NCBI RefSeq assembly: GCF_000719285.1 | Contig: NZ_JOFS01000002.1 | Span: 1-64,000, forward strand | Source of the DNA: Streptomyces bicolor | GTDB taxonomy: Bacteria > Actinomycetota > Actinomycetes > Streptomycetales > Streptomycetaceae | Direction of reading: 5' to 3' | DNA: 64,000 nucleotides | Shown: positions 17,646 through 26,310 of the stretch, piece after piece | Position numbering within the stretch: the stretch's first letter is position 1 | How the letters are laid out: every line of letters starts with the position of its first letter | The notes under the pieces: generated by a model | The model's input: the letters and a program-made list of their open reading frames with translations, nothing else | Database searches by the model: none | What the model was told of the DNA's origin: nothing | Position numbers and translations under genes: made by a program

Positions 17646-19844
17646 TCAGTTCCTCACGAGGGTCGTCGCGGCGGGGGCGGGGATGCGCTCGGCGAGCGGG
17701 ATCACCGGCGGGATCGCCTCGGGCGGCTCGCCCAGCAGCACCCGGCGTACGACGCGTTCGGCGGCGCGTCCGTCGTCGAACTGGCAGAACCGCTCCCGGA
17801 AGGCGGCCCGCAGCGCCTTGGCCTCCGCGTCCGCGTAACTGCCGTCCCGGAAGACGGCCGCGAGCTCGCCCGGCGTCCGCGCCACCCGCCCCGGCGGCGA
17901 CTCCATCAGGTCGAAGTAGACGCCCCGCAGCTCCCGGTAGACGTCCCAGTCGTCGGCGTACACGACGATCGGCCGGTCCAGGTTGGCGTAGTCGAACATG
18001 ATCGACGAGTAGTCGGTGATCAGCGCGTCGGCGGCCAGACACACGTCCTCGGAGGAGTGGTGCGCCGTGACGTCGATGATCCGGCCGGTGCCGCGCGCGG
18101 TGCCCTGGTCGTAGAAGTAGTGGGCGCGCAGCAGCACGACGTACTCGTCCCCGATCTCCTCGCACAACTCCTCCAGATCGAGGCTCGTCTCGAAGCCGGT
18201 GGCGTGGTCGCGGTGCGTGGGCGCGTAGAGCAGGGCCTTCTTGCCCTCGGGGACGCCGAGTTCGCGCCGGACGCGGGCGACGTCGGCGGCGGTCGCCGTG
18301 TAGTAGACGTCGTTGCGCGGATAGCCGTACTCCAGCACCTCGTGCGCGCACGGGTACGCGCTCTCCCACATCTGAGTGGAGTGCCGGTTGGAGGTGACGT
18401 TGTAGTCCCAGCGGTCGACTCGGGCCAGCAGCTTGGCGATGCTGCCGGTCGCCGCGGCCACCACGGGGTACGTCGACTGGTCGGCGCCCATCTTCTTCAG
18501 CGGGGTGCCGTGCTGGGTCGACAGATGGACGCTGCCCCTGCGCTTGACCACCGCGTCCGCGAAGTTGGCGTTGTTGATCAGGTACTTGGCGCGGGCGAGC
18601 ACGTCCCAGTACTTGCGGCTGCCGATGACCGCGTACTCCACGTCCTTCGGCAGCGTGTGCGCCTGGTCCGCCTCGACCAGGAACACCGAGCGCAGGTGCG
18701 GGGCCAGTTCGCGCGCCTTGGCGTGGATCGCGGCCGGGTTGCAGAGGTAGCCGCGGCCCCAGTACGCGCAGTACACGGCGAGGTTCTTGTCCAGGCGCCG
18801 GTGCAGCTGGAGCCGGTAGCGCAGCCGCGTGCCCAGCCCGCGCGGACGCGGCACCCCGGCCGCCGCCCGCGCCGCCTGGTTGGCCCAGCGCAGCGCCCGG
18901 AACGCCCCGTACGCCCCCGCCGCCAGCAGCCGGTGCTGCACACCCAGGCTGCCGCCAGGCACCCGGAACCCGGCGGGGCGGTGCCGCCGGTAGAGCCCGC
19001 TCGCCCGGCGGAAGAAGGCACGCCGCCCGCGCGGCAGCCGTCGCGGATGCGCGGCCGTCTTCAGTACGGCGTCGAAGAGCTGCTCGAACAGCGCCGCGAA
19101 CCGCTCCCCGGACAGCCCCTGCCCGGCCGCCCGCGTCAGCACCAGCTCGGCCTGGTCCAGCAGCTCGAGGTGGTGCTCGCCCGGCAGGCCCAGCCGGCTG
19201 CCCTGCCGCCGCAGCAGATGCCGTACGACGACCTGGCGCAGCACCGCGACGCGCTCTGCGCTCAACGCGACCAGGCCGCCGAAGCCGACATCGGTGAAGT
19301 GGCCGTCAGGGAAGGCGAGTTGCTGCTCGGTGAGGAAGGCCCGGCGGTAGGCCGCGCTCCAGGCCGGCAGCTGGACGCCCGTCAGCTGCGGCGCCCGCTC
19401 CGGCGGGAAGACCCCGTCCGGAGCCCGGGCCAGCAGTGGCGCGGCCGGGTTGGTCGGCTCGCCCACCCACCACGGGGTCCGCTCGTGCTCGAAGTGCAGG
19501 ACGTCCACGTCACCGGGCTCGCCCAGCCGCGCGGCCAGCGCCGCCAGCGCGCCCGGCACCAGCACGTCGTCACCGTCCAGGAACAGCAGCCACGCACCGA
19601 TCGCCGCCCGCATCCCGGCGTTGCGCGCCCCGGCCCGCCCGGCCGCCGGCGGCGAGTGCACGGGCGCCACCCGGCAGTCGCGCCGGGCGTACTCGGCCGC
19701 GACGTCCGACGCCGGGCAGTCGGGGCCGTCGCAGACCGGGACCAGCTCGAAGTCGCCGAAGGACTGGGCGAGGACCGAGTCCAGCGCCAGGGACAGCCGG
19801 CCCGCGACCCCATGGGACGGAACGATGATGCTGAAGCGGGGCAT
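17646..19844 (-). CDS. TagF-type fusion: GT2 domain plus glycerophosphotransferase domain (array member 2)
   Basis: The protein has 732 residues. The GT-A half starts MPRFSIIVPSHGVAGRL and has FLDGDDVLVPG in the metal-binding position. The C-terminal half keeps NNANFADAVVKRR, STQHGTPLKKMGADQ, YAPTHRDH, RAHYFYDQG and LITDYSSIMFDYANLDRPIV, so both essential TagF histidines are present. It should polymerise a polyol- or glycosyl-phosphate from a CDP-activated donor at the inner membrane face. It sits between two paralogues, each lacking the first His, which suggests specialised roles among the three. Confidence 0.88.
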   Translation of the reverse strand: MPRFSIIVPSHGVAGRLSLALDSVLAQSFGDFELVPVCDGPDCPASDVAAEYARRDCRVAPVHSPPAAGRAGARNAGMRAAIGAWLLFLDGDDVLVPGALAALAARLGEPGDVDVLHFEHERTPWWVGEPTNPAAPLLARAPDGVFPPERAPQLTGVQLPAWSAAYRRAFLTEQQLAFPDGHFTDVGFGGLVALSAERVAVLRQVVVRHLLRRQGSRLGLPGEHHLELLDQAELVLTRAAGQGLSGERFAALFEQLFDAVLKTAAHPRRLPRGRRAFFRRASGLYRRHRPAGFRVPGGSLGVQHRLLAAGAYGAFRALRWANQAARAAAGVPRPRGLGTRLRYRLQLHRRLDKNLAVYCAYWGRGYLCNPAAIHAKARELAPHLRSVFLVEADQAHTLPKDVEYAVIGSRKYWDVLARAKYLINNANFADAVVKRRGSVHLSTQHGTPLKKMGADQSTYPVVAAATGSIAKLLARVDRWDYNVTSNRHSTQMWESAYPCAHEVLEYGYPRNDVYYTATAADVARVRRELGVPEGKKALLYAPTHRDHATGFETSLDLEELCEEIGDEYVVLLRAHYFYDQGTARGTGRIIDVTAHHSSEDVCLAADALITDYSSIMFDYANLDRPIVVYADDWDVYRELRGVYFDLMESPPGRVARTPGELAAVFRDGSYADAEAKALRAAFRERFCQFDDGRAAERVVRRVLLGEPPEAIPPVIPLAERIPAPAATTLVRN

Positions 19845-19900
19845 ACTGCTCTCTCCGTCGTGGTTCAGGCGGCCGGGTTCCTGAGGAGGCCGAGCCGGCC

Positions 19901-22129
19901 TCAGATGCGAACTCCTCTTCCGTGAGAACGGCGTTCAGCGGCTCTCGGGGACGGAATCGGGTGGCGATGGCCCAGTGGCACCCCGGGCGGGGCGCCGGTC
20001 TCGCCCAGCACCACATGGCGTACGACCCGCTCGGCGGCGCGTCCGTCGTCGTACGGGCAGAAGCGCGTCCGGAACGCCGCCCGCAGCTGGGCGGAGCGCG
20101 AGCCGCACCAGTGGCCGGTGGCGAAGATGTCGATCAGCTCGTCCTCAGTGCGCGACACCGCGCCCGGCGGGAAGGACCGCACGTCGAAGTAGGTGCCGCG
20201 GGCCGCCTCGTAGACCTCCTGGTCATCGGCGTGGATCACGATCGGCCGGTCCAGGCCGGCGTAGTCGAACATGATCGCCGAATAGTCGGTGACCAGGGCG
20301 TCCGAGGCGAGGCACAGCGACTCGACGCTCGGGTGGTCGGTGACGTCGATGACCTGGTCGCTGGTCGCGGTGAGCGGGCCGGCGTGGCGGGGGTGGGCGC
20401 GGGCCAGGATGATGTGGCGCGGGCCCAGGCGGCGGGTGACGCGGTGCAGGTCGAGGGGGCTGCGCTGGGTGCGGCGGTAGTCGCGGTGGGTGGGGGCGTA
20501 GAGGATCACGACGGCGCCCTCGGGGATGCCGAGGCACTCGCGGATCCGGGTCACGTCCGCCGAGGTCGCCTGCTGGAAGACGTCGTTGCGGGGACTGCCG
20601 TACTCCAGGGTCGTGTAGCCGCCCGGGTACACGCGCTCCCAGGTCAGGGTGGAGTGGCGGTTGGCGGACAGGACGTAGTCCCACTTGTCGACGTCGTCGA
20701 CCAGCTCGTCGAAGTCCGTGTCACCCGAGGCCGCCGGGCGTTCGCGCAGATCCAGGCCCATGTGCTTGAGGGGGGTGCCCTGCCGGGTCTGCACGACGAT
20801 CTGGCCCGGGCGCTTGACCAGGCGTCGGTCCAGCTCGGCGTTGTGGACGAGGTACTTGGAGCGGGCGAGGGCCGTCCAGTAGGCGGCCGTGCCGGGGCGC
20901 AGCCGGCGGGTGCCGGTCGGCACTACGGCGTGCTGCTCGGCCTCGGAGATCCAGGCCGTGCGGACACCCGGGGCGTGCGTGCGGAACGCCTGCTCCAGGG
21001 CGCCCGGGTTGCAGCCGTGGCCGCGGACGCCCTCGGCCGCGAAGACGGCGCGGTCGGCGCGCACGGGGAGGCAGCGCTGGACGCGGTAGTGCAGCCGCAG
21101 AAGGGCGGAACGCAGGCCCTTCAGCAGGCGGTTGGTGAGCTTGGCGGCACGGCGGGCCAGGGCCGCCGCCAGCTGCAGGGCGTGGTAGGTGCGGTGCAGG
21201 CCCAGCCGGACGAGGGCGTAGTGGACGCGGGTGCGCGCCGGGACGGGGGCGCCGGGGGCATGGTAACGGCGGTAGTACGTGCGGGCCTTGCGCAGGAAGG
21301 CGGCGCGGCTGCGGCGTGGGAGGCGGTCGCGGCGGGCGAACACCACGATCAGGTGGTCGACCATCCGACGGAACAACAGCGGGCGCCAGCGCGCCAGTTC
21401 GGGGTTCTGGTCGACGTACGCGAAGACCCGGTCGTACTGCTCGAAGATGTCGAAGTGCCGCGGGCTGACCGTGCCGAGGATGCCGCCCCGGCGGCGCTGC
21501 CGGTAGTGCACGCACACCCGGTCCAGCGTCGCGATCGACTCCGCCGTCATCAGGACCGGGTACGTCCACGGCGTGTCCTCGTAGTAGCCGGACGGGAAGG
21601 CGAAGCCCTCCTCCTCGACGAACTCCCGCCGGTACGCCTTGTTCCACGCGACCATCAGCAGCCGCAGCAGTCCCGGACGGTCCGCCAGCCGGAAGGGCGC
21701 GGGGCCGTCCTCGCTGAGCCGGTCGGCGGCCTGGTTGCGGATCGTCTCGCCGGTCCAGAAGGTGCGCGCGTAGTCGTAGACCAGGACGTCCGGGTCGCCG
21801 GTCTCCTTCAGCCGGTCGGCGACGGCGTGCAGGGCGTCGGGGGTGAGGGTGTCGTCGCTGTCCAGGAAGACCAGGTAGTCGCCGGTGGCCTCGGCCATAC
21901 CGGCGTTGCGGGCGGGCCCCAGGCCCCGGTTCTCGGCGAGGTGCACGGGGCGTACGCGCGGGTCGCGGGCCGCGAACTCGTCGATGATGCCGCCGCACGC
22001 GTCCGGCGAGCAGTCGTCGACGGCGATCAGTTCGAGATCGGGATACGACTGCGAGAGCACCGATTCCAGGCACTCGTGCAGGTACGCCTGAACCTTGTAC
22101 GCGGGGACAATGACACTGAACCTGGGCAA
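19901..22129 (-). CDS. TagF-type fusion: GT2 domain plus glycerophosphotransferase-like domain (array member 1)
   Basis: The protein has 742 residues and starts MPRFSVIVPAYKVQAYLHECLESVL like its paralogues; that homology fixes the TTG at 22127-22129 as start although the ribosome site is weak. LFLDSDD equivalents read LVFLDSDDTLTPD. In the C-terminal half YAPTHRDY, RAHPRHAG and LVTDYSAIMFDYAGLDRPI are kept, but the HGTPLK motif is TRQGTPLK, with Gln for His. It is first in the leftward three-gene array; the promoter must lie in 22130-22240. It could be a polymerase variant or a priming enzyme. Confidence 0.85.
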   Translation of the reverse strand: MPRFSVIVPAYKVQAYLHECLESVLSQSYPDLELIAVDDCSPDACGGIIDEFAARDPRVRPVHLAENRGLGPARNAGMAEATGDYLVFLDSDDTLTPDALHAVADRLKETGDPDVLVYDYARTFWTGETIRNQAADRLSEDGPAPFRLADRPGLLRLLMVAWNKAYRREFVEEEGFAFPSGYYEDTPWTYPVLMTAESIATLDRVCVHYRQRRRGGILGTVSPRHFDIFEQYDRVFAYVDQNPELARWRPLLFRRMVDHLIVVFARRDRLPRRSRAAFLRKARTYYRRYHAPGAPVPARTRVHYALVRLGLHRTYHALQLAAALARRAAKLTNRLLKGLRSALLRLHYRVQRCLPVRADRAVFAAEGVRGHGCNPGALEQAFRTHAPGVRTAWISEAEQHAVVPTGTRRLRPGTAAYWTALARSKYLVHNAELDRRLVKRPGQIVVQTRQGTPLKHMGLDLRERPAASGDTDFDELVDDVDKWDYVLSANRHSTLTWERVYPGGYTTLEYGSPRNDVFQQATSADVTRIRECLGIPEGAVVILYAPTHRDYRRTQRSPLDLHRVTRRLGPRHIILARAHPRHAGPLTATSDQVIDVTDHPSVESLCLASDALVTDYSAIMFDYAGLDRPIVIHADDQEVYEAARGTYFDVRSFPPGAVSRTEDELIDIFATGHWCGSRSAQLRAAFRTRFCPYDDGRAAERVVRHVVLGETGAPPGVPLGHRHPIPSPRAAERRSHGRGVRI

Positions 22130-22243
22130 GGGACATCCACTGGGTCGGCCGGGGCGATGGGCGCTGTCGCCTTGCCGGGAACGGCCAATGGAGTGACTTG
22201 GTTACGCCTCCTGAGGCATACGGGGGACTTCGGATGAACGACA

Positions 22244-22271
22244 GGGGGCGGACCGGTGCCGGCCCGCCCCC
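22244..22271 (-). terminator. GC-rich hairpin ending the sugar-importer operon
   Basis: GGGGGCGGACCGG (22244-22256) pairs with CCGGCCCGCCCCC (22259-22271) with one A-C mismatch and a 2-nt apparent loop (really 4 or more when opened). It lies 20 bp past the stop of the last importer gene and before the TagF-like array promoter. A clear T-tract is lacking, as usual in Streptomyces. Confidence 0.6.
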
Positions 22272-22291
22272 CAAGCGTGTCGTGTGCGTGG

Positions 22292-23206
22292 CTACTTGAC
22301 CGCGCCCGCCATCACGCCGGACACGAACTGCCGCTGGAACGCGAAGAACACGACCAGCGGGATCACCATGGAGATGAACGCGCCGGGTGCCAGGACGTCG
22401 ATGTTGTTGCCGAACTGCCTTACCTGTGTCTGCAGCGCGACCGTGATCGGCTGACTCCCGGAGTCCGTGAAGATCAGCGCGACCAGCATGTCGTTCCACA
22501 CCCACAGGAACTGGAAGATGCCGAGCGCGGCGATCGCCGGACCGCCGAGCGGCATCACGACCCGGAAGAACAGGCGCAGTTCACCGGCGCCGTCCAGCCG
22601 GGCCGCCTCCAGCAGCTCTCTCGGGATCTCCGCGAAGAAGTTCCGCAGCAGGAACACCGCGAACGGCAGGCCGAAGCCGACGTGGAAGAGGATCACGCCG
22701 ATCAGCGAGCCGAAGATGCCGATGTTGCCGAACAGTTCGGCGATCGGGATCAGCGCCACCTGCACCGGCACCACCAACAGGCCGACCACGCCCAGGAACC
22801 ACCAGTCGCGGCCCGGGAACTCCATCCACGCGAACGCGTATCCGGCGAGCGAGCCGATGATGACGACGAGGACCGTCGCCGGGACCGTGATCAGCACGGT
22901 GTTGAGGATCGAGTCGGTGATGTCGCTGTTGCTCAGGAGCTTGTCGTAGCTGTCGAAGGTGAGTTGGGAGGGCTTGCTGAAGACCTCCCACCAGCCGCTC
23001 GCGGTCATCTCCTCCGGCGGCCGCAGCGACGACAGCAGCAGCCCGATCGTCGGGACCAGCCAGAACAGCCCGACGACGATGAGGAACACCCGCACCAGCC
23101 CGCCGCTGACGAAGGAGGCGAGCCGGGCGCCGAGGGACTGCTCGTTCTTTACGACGGTGAGCGGCTCGGGTGCCGCCTTGGTGAGCCTGCCGGCGTCCGC
23201 ACTCAT
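22292..23206 (-). CDS. carbohydrate ABC importer permease (MalG/ThuG type)
   Basis: The protein has 304 residues with six membrane helices. The coupling (EAA) loop reads EIPRELLEAARLDGAGELRLFFRVVMPLGGPAIAALG near residues 190-225. It ends in the family's FQRQFVSGVMAGAVK. The start ATG at 23204-23206 overlaps the TGA of the preceding small frame by ATGA. It forms a heterodimer with the MalF-like protein encoded upstream. No ATPase gene is present; in Streptomyces such importers commonly share the MsiK ATPase. Confidence 0.93.
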   Translation of the reverse strand: MSADAGRLTKAAPEPLTVVKNEQSLGARLASFVSGGLVRVFLIVVGLFWLVPTIGLLLSSLRPPEEMTASGWWEVFSKPSQLTFDSYDKLLSNSDITDSILNTVLITVPATVLVVIIGSLAGYAFAWMEFPGRDWWFLGVVGLLVVPVQVALIPIAELFGNIGIFGSLIGVILFHVGFGLPFAVFLLRNFFAEIPRELLEAARLDGAGELRLFFRVVMPLGGPAIAALGIFQFLWVWNDMLVALIFTDSGSQPITVALQTQVRQFGNNIDVLAPGAFISMVIPLVVFFAFQRQFVSGVMAGAVK

Positions 23207-23388
23207 CGCCGCCCCTCCCGCCGCAGCCTGCGAATGTTACTGCTCATTTCCGGGGGATAACCCCCGGACCCCCAGCAGAAATGCAGGTCGGCCACGACGA
23301 CCGGCGCGGGCATCGCGGGGAAAGCCCGATGTGTGGCCACCGCCGCGCGGCCCCCGGCCCCCCAGTAGACGACCAGGTCCACGTTCAT
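23203..23388 (-). CDS. 61-codon frame wedged between the two permease genes
   Basis: The frame starts ATG 23386-23388, overlapping the MalF-like stop by ATGA, and ends TGA 23203-23205, overlapping the MalG-like start by ATGA. It could therefore carry ribosomes from one permease gene to the next. Its middle (WGAGGRAAVATH, GSGGYPPE) resembles a repetitive intergenic element. Its last 11 residues, NIRRLRREGRR, are identical to the last 11 of the MalF-like protein although the codons differ. It may be an insertion scar that is tolerated because coupling is maintained, or a real micro-protein. A 14-codon subframe begins at MSSNIRR. Confidence 0.45.
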   Translation of the reverse strand: MNVDLVVYWGAGGRAAVATHRAFPAMPAPVVVADLHFCWGSGGYPPEMSSNIRRLRREGRR

Positions 23389-24740
23389 CGCCTGCCCTCC
23401 CGCCTGAGCCGACGGATGTTGAACCACATCACGGGAATCACCAAGAGCAGCAGGAACACGGAGATCGCGCTCGCGATGCCCGGCTGGTCCTCGGAGAAGC
23501 CCTTGCGGTACAGCTCCAGCGCGAGGACGTTCGCGTCGTCCTGGGAGGAGCCCGGGGCGATGATGAAGACCAGGTCGAAGATCTTCAGCACGTTGATCAT
23601 CAGGGTGACGGTGACGACCGCGAGGACGGGTGCGAGGAGCGGCACCGTGACCTTGCGGAACACCTGCCACTCGTTGGCGCCGTCGACCCGCGCCGCCTCC
23701 AGCAGGTCGCGGGGGATGCCCGCGAGCCCGGCCGCGATCAGCACCATCGCGAAACCGGCCCACATCCAGATGTACGAGCCGATGATGGCCGGCGTGACCA
23801 GGGACGGGCCGAGCCAGTCCAGGCCGTTGTACGGCTCCTTGAAGTTGTCCGCGGGGAGCTTGAGACGGGCACCGTCCGCGGCGGCCGGCAGGGTGAACGT
23901 GCCGTCGTCGGCAGCCTTGGTGGAGGCCACCACCCTGCCGTCCTTGACGGCCTCGATCTTCATCCCGGCGTACCCCAGCTCGGACGCGTCGACGCCGCCG
24001 AGCGTGCCGACGCCCTTGCCGCGCGTGAAGTCCTGCCAGGTGGTGCCGGTGACCTTCCCCGGCTCCGCCTTCGCCTGTACGGCCTTCTCGGCGTCGTCCG
24101 GCATCTGGTCGGGGGCGACACCGACCAGGGGCAGGACGACCGGGGTGCCGGCGCTGACGGTGGCCTTGGTGACGAAACCGCCGCCCGGCGCCGCTTCGAG
24201 GGGCGACTCGCGCCCCGGGTGCGCCTTGGGGAACGCGGACGCCTGCGCGAAGGTGTCGTGGACGCCGACCCACACCGCGTTGGCGACGCCCTTGTCCGGG
24301 TCCTGGTCGTACACGAGCCGGAAGATGATGCCCGCCGCCAGCATCGAGATCGCCATCGGCATGAAGACGACCAGCTTGAACGCCGTGCCCCAGCGCACCC
24401 GCTCGGTCAGCACCGCGAAGATCAGACCGAGCGCGGTGGCGACCGTCGGGGCGAACACCACCCAGATGATGTTGTTCTTGAGGGCGGTGCGGATGCCGTC
24501 GTCCGTGAAGAGGGCCTCGTAGTTGTCGAGTCCGGCGAAGCCGTCGCCGGACTGGTCGTAGAAACTGCGGACGACCGAGTACCCGATCGGGTAGACCACG
24601 AGCGCGCCGAGCAGCACGAGGGCGGGCAGCAGGAAGAGCGCCGCCATGGCCTTGCGCGTGCCGGTCACACTCTTGCGCGACCTGGGTGCGGCAGGGGTCG
24701 GATTCTTCGGGCCGACCCCTGCCGCTTCCGCCGACGCCAT
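23385..24740 (-). CDS. carbohydrate ABC importer permease with inserted extracytoplasmic domain (MalF type)
   Basis: The protein has 451 residues, about 130 longer than a typical MalF-type permease of this class. After the first helices, about residues 145-310 form a soluble, beta-rich insert (VTKATVSAGTPVVLPL, DGRVVASTKAADDGTFTLP) that should lie outside the membrane. The EAA loop IPRDLLEAARVDGANEWQVFRKVTVPLLAPVL follows near 330. It starts 4 bp after the binding-protein stop. The insert may contact the binding protein or wall; it recalls carboxypeptidase-regulatory-like folds, but that is a guess from pattern. Confidence 0.9.
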   Translation of the reverse strand: MASAEAAGVGPKNPTPAAPRSRKSVTGTRKAMAALFLLPALVLLGALVVYPIGYSVVRSFYDQSGDGFAGLDNYEALFTDDGIRTALKNNIIWVVFAPTVATALGLIFAVLTERVRWGTAFKLVVFMPMAISMLAAGIIFRLVYDQDPDKGVANAVWVGVHDTFAQASAFPKAHPGRESPLEAAPGGGFVTKATVSAGTPVVLPLVGVAPDQMPDDAEKAVQAKAEPGKVTGTTWQDFTRGKGVGTLGGVDASELGYAGMKIEAVKDGRVVASTKAADDGTFTLPAAADGARLKLPADNFKEPYNGLDWLGPSLVTPAIIGSYIWMWAGFAMVLIAAGLAGIPRDLLEAARVDGANEWQVFRKVTVPLLAPVLAVVTVTLMINVLKIFDLVFIIAPGSSQDDANVLALELYRKGFSEDQPGIASAISVFLLLLVIPVMWFNIRRLRREGRR

Positions 24741-24744
24741 GGCG

Positions 24745-26127
24745 TCAGTTTCCGTACGCCGCGGCGGCGTCGGCTTCCAGCTTGCGCTGCGTTCCCGCGA
24801 TGTCCGACGGGTTCTTCAGGAAGTCCTGCAGCGCCTTCCACTCGCCCTTGCCGGGCGTGCCGCCGAAGGCCTGCGGGGCCTGGTCGGACATGTCGAAGCG
24901 GAAGTCGTCGCCGGAGTCGATCAGCGCCTTGGCGATCTTCCGCTGGACATCGTTCGGGTACGCCGAGTTGTCGACGTTCTTGTTCGGCGAGAGGTAGCCG
25001 CCCAGCTTGGCCTGGATGGTCGCCGCGTCCGGGGAGGCCAGGAAGGTGGCCAGGGCCTGCGCCGCCTTGGAGTCCTGCAGGATCACGGCCGCGTCACCGC
25101 CGGAGACGACCGGCGCGGCGTCACCCACGGCCGGGAACGGGAACACCTTCGCGTCGGTGCCCACCTCAGCCTTGGCCTGGACGATGTTGACCTGCGCGAA
25201 GTCGCCCTCGTAGACCATGCCGGCCTTCGGCTGGTCGCCGCCGGTGAAGGTCTGGGTGACGGAGGCCGGGAAGTCCGTCTGCAGCGCGCCGCTCGCACCG
25301 CCCGCCACATAGTCCTTCTTGCCCCACACCTGGGCGAGCGTGGTGAGCGCGTCCTTCACGGACGCGTCGGTCCACTTGATCTCGTGCCGCGCCAGCTGGT
25401 CGTACTTCTCGGGGCCCGCCTGGGAGAGGTAGATGTTCTCGAACCAGTCGGTGAGGGTCCAGCCCTCCGCGCCGCCGACGGAGAACGGGGTGACGCCGGA
25501 GTCGTACACGGTCTGCGCGGTGGTGAGAAGCTCGTCCCACGTCTTGGGCTCGGTGGCCCCCGCGTTCTCGAAGACCTTGGCGTTGTACCAGATCAGCGAC
25601 TTGTTGGCGGCCTTGTAGTAGACGCCGTACTGCTTGTTGTCGACCTTGCCGATGTCCTGCCAGCCCTGCGAGTAGTTCTCCTGAAGCTCGTTGACCGCGT
25701 CCGCGCCCAGGGGCTTGGCCCACTTCTTCTCGACGGCCTGCTTGATGGCGCCCGGCTGCGGAAGCATCGCGATGTCCGGCGGCTGGCCGCCCGCGACCTT
25801 CGAGCCGAGGAAGTTGATGATCGGGTCCTGGGCGGGCACGAAGGTCACCTTGGCGCCCGTGCGCTTCTCGAACTCCGCGAGGACCTTCTTGAAGTTCTCC
25901 TGCTCGGCACCGGTCCATACGGCGGCGACCTCGAGGGATTCGCCGTTCAGCTTGGGAAGGGTGACGGTGTCGGCGGTCTCCTTACCCCCGGAACCGCCCT
26001 GTTCGCCGCCGCCGTTGTCGTCATCGCCGCCGCATGCCGTGAGCGAGAGCGCGAGGGTTCCCGCGAGTACGGCTGCCGCGGCCCTGGCGGCCCTGTTCGT
26101 CCGGTTCTTGCTGCTCGTGCTGCGCAT
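24745..26127 (-). CDS. sugar ABC importer substrate-binding lipoprotein
   Basis: The protein has 460 residues. A basic N-terminus (MRSTSSKNRTNRAARAAAAV) leads into a lipoprotein signal ending LSLTACGG, so Cys is the likely acylated residue. A Gly/Asp-rich linker then leads to a cluster B/type 2 extracellular solute-binding fold (LEVAAVWTGAEQENFKKVLAEFEKRTGAKV). The ATG at 26125-26127 is chosen because it begins the signal peptide and has GGGGCAG just upstream; an upstream in-frame extension lacks these. It is first in the operon. The sugar is unknown. Confidence 0.92.
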   Translation of the reverse strand: MRSTSSKNRTNRAARAAAAVLAGTLALSLTACGGDDDNGGGEQGGSGGKETADTVTLPKLNGESLEVAAVWTGAEQENFKKVLAEFEKRTGAKVTFVPAQDPIINFLGSKVAGGQPPDIAMLPQPGAIKQAVEKKWAKPLGADAVNELQENYSQGWQDIGKVDNKQYGVYYKAANKSLIWYNAKVFENAGATEPKTWDELLTTAQTVYDSGVTPFSVGGAEGWTLTDWFENIYLSQAGPEKYDQLARHEIKWTDASVKDALTTLAQVWGKKDYVAGGASGALQTDFPASVTQTFTGGDQPKAGMVYEGDFAQVNIVQAKAEVGTDAKVFPFPAVGDAAPVVSGGDAAVILQDSKAAQALATFLASPDAATIQAKLGGYLSPNKNVDNSAYPNDVQRKIAKALIDSGDDFRFDMSDQAPQAFGGTPGKGEWKALQDFLKNPSDIAGTQRKLEADAAAAYGN

Positions 26128-26151
26128 CACTGCCCCGTTCTTCGTGCCTCG

Positions 26152-26163
26152 TCGAACGTTCGA
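26152..26163. promoter_or_regulatory. palindrome upstream of the sugar importer operon
   Basis: TCGAACGTTCGA is a perfect 12-bp palindrome 25 bp upstream of the binding-protein start codon. Centre-symmetric CG-containing palindromes of this size are typical LacI- or ROK-family operators in sugar operons. No regulator gene adjoins it here. Confidence 0.5.
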
Positions 26164-26310
26164 GCGCTGTCCCGTGCGATCTGGTCTACGCCTTGGTATG
26201 GGGGGCGGCAAGACCGCCTCCGCTGTCAACCCGGGGATCGTGACGACCTCGTGACCAGGGACCGCGCACTCCTGCTATCGGCGTGAACGGCCTCGTCCTG
26301 AAGGCAACCG

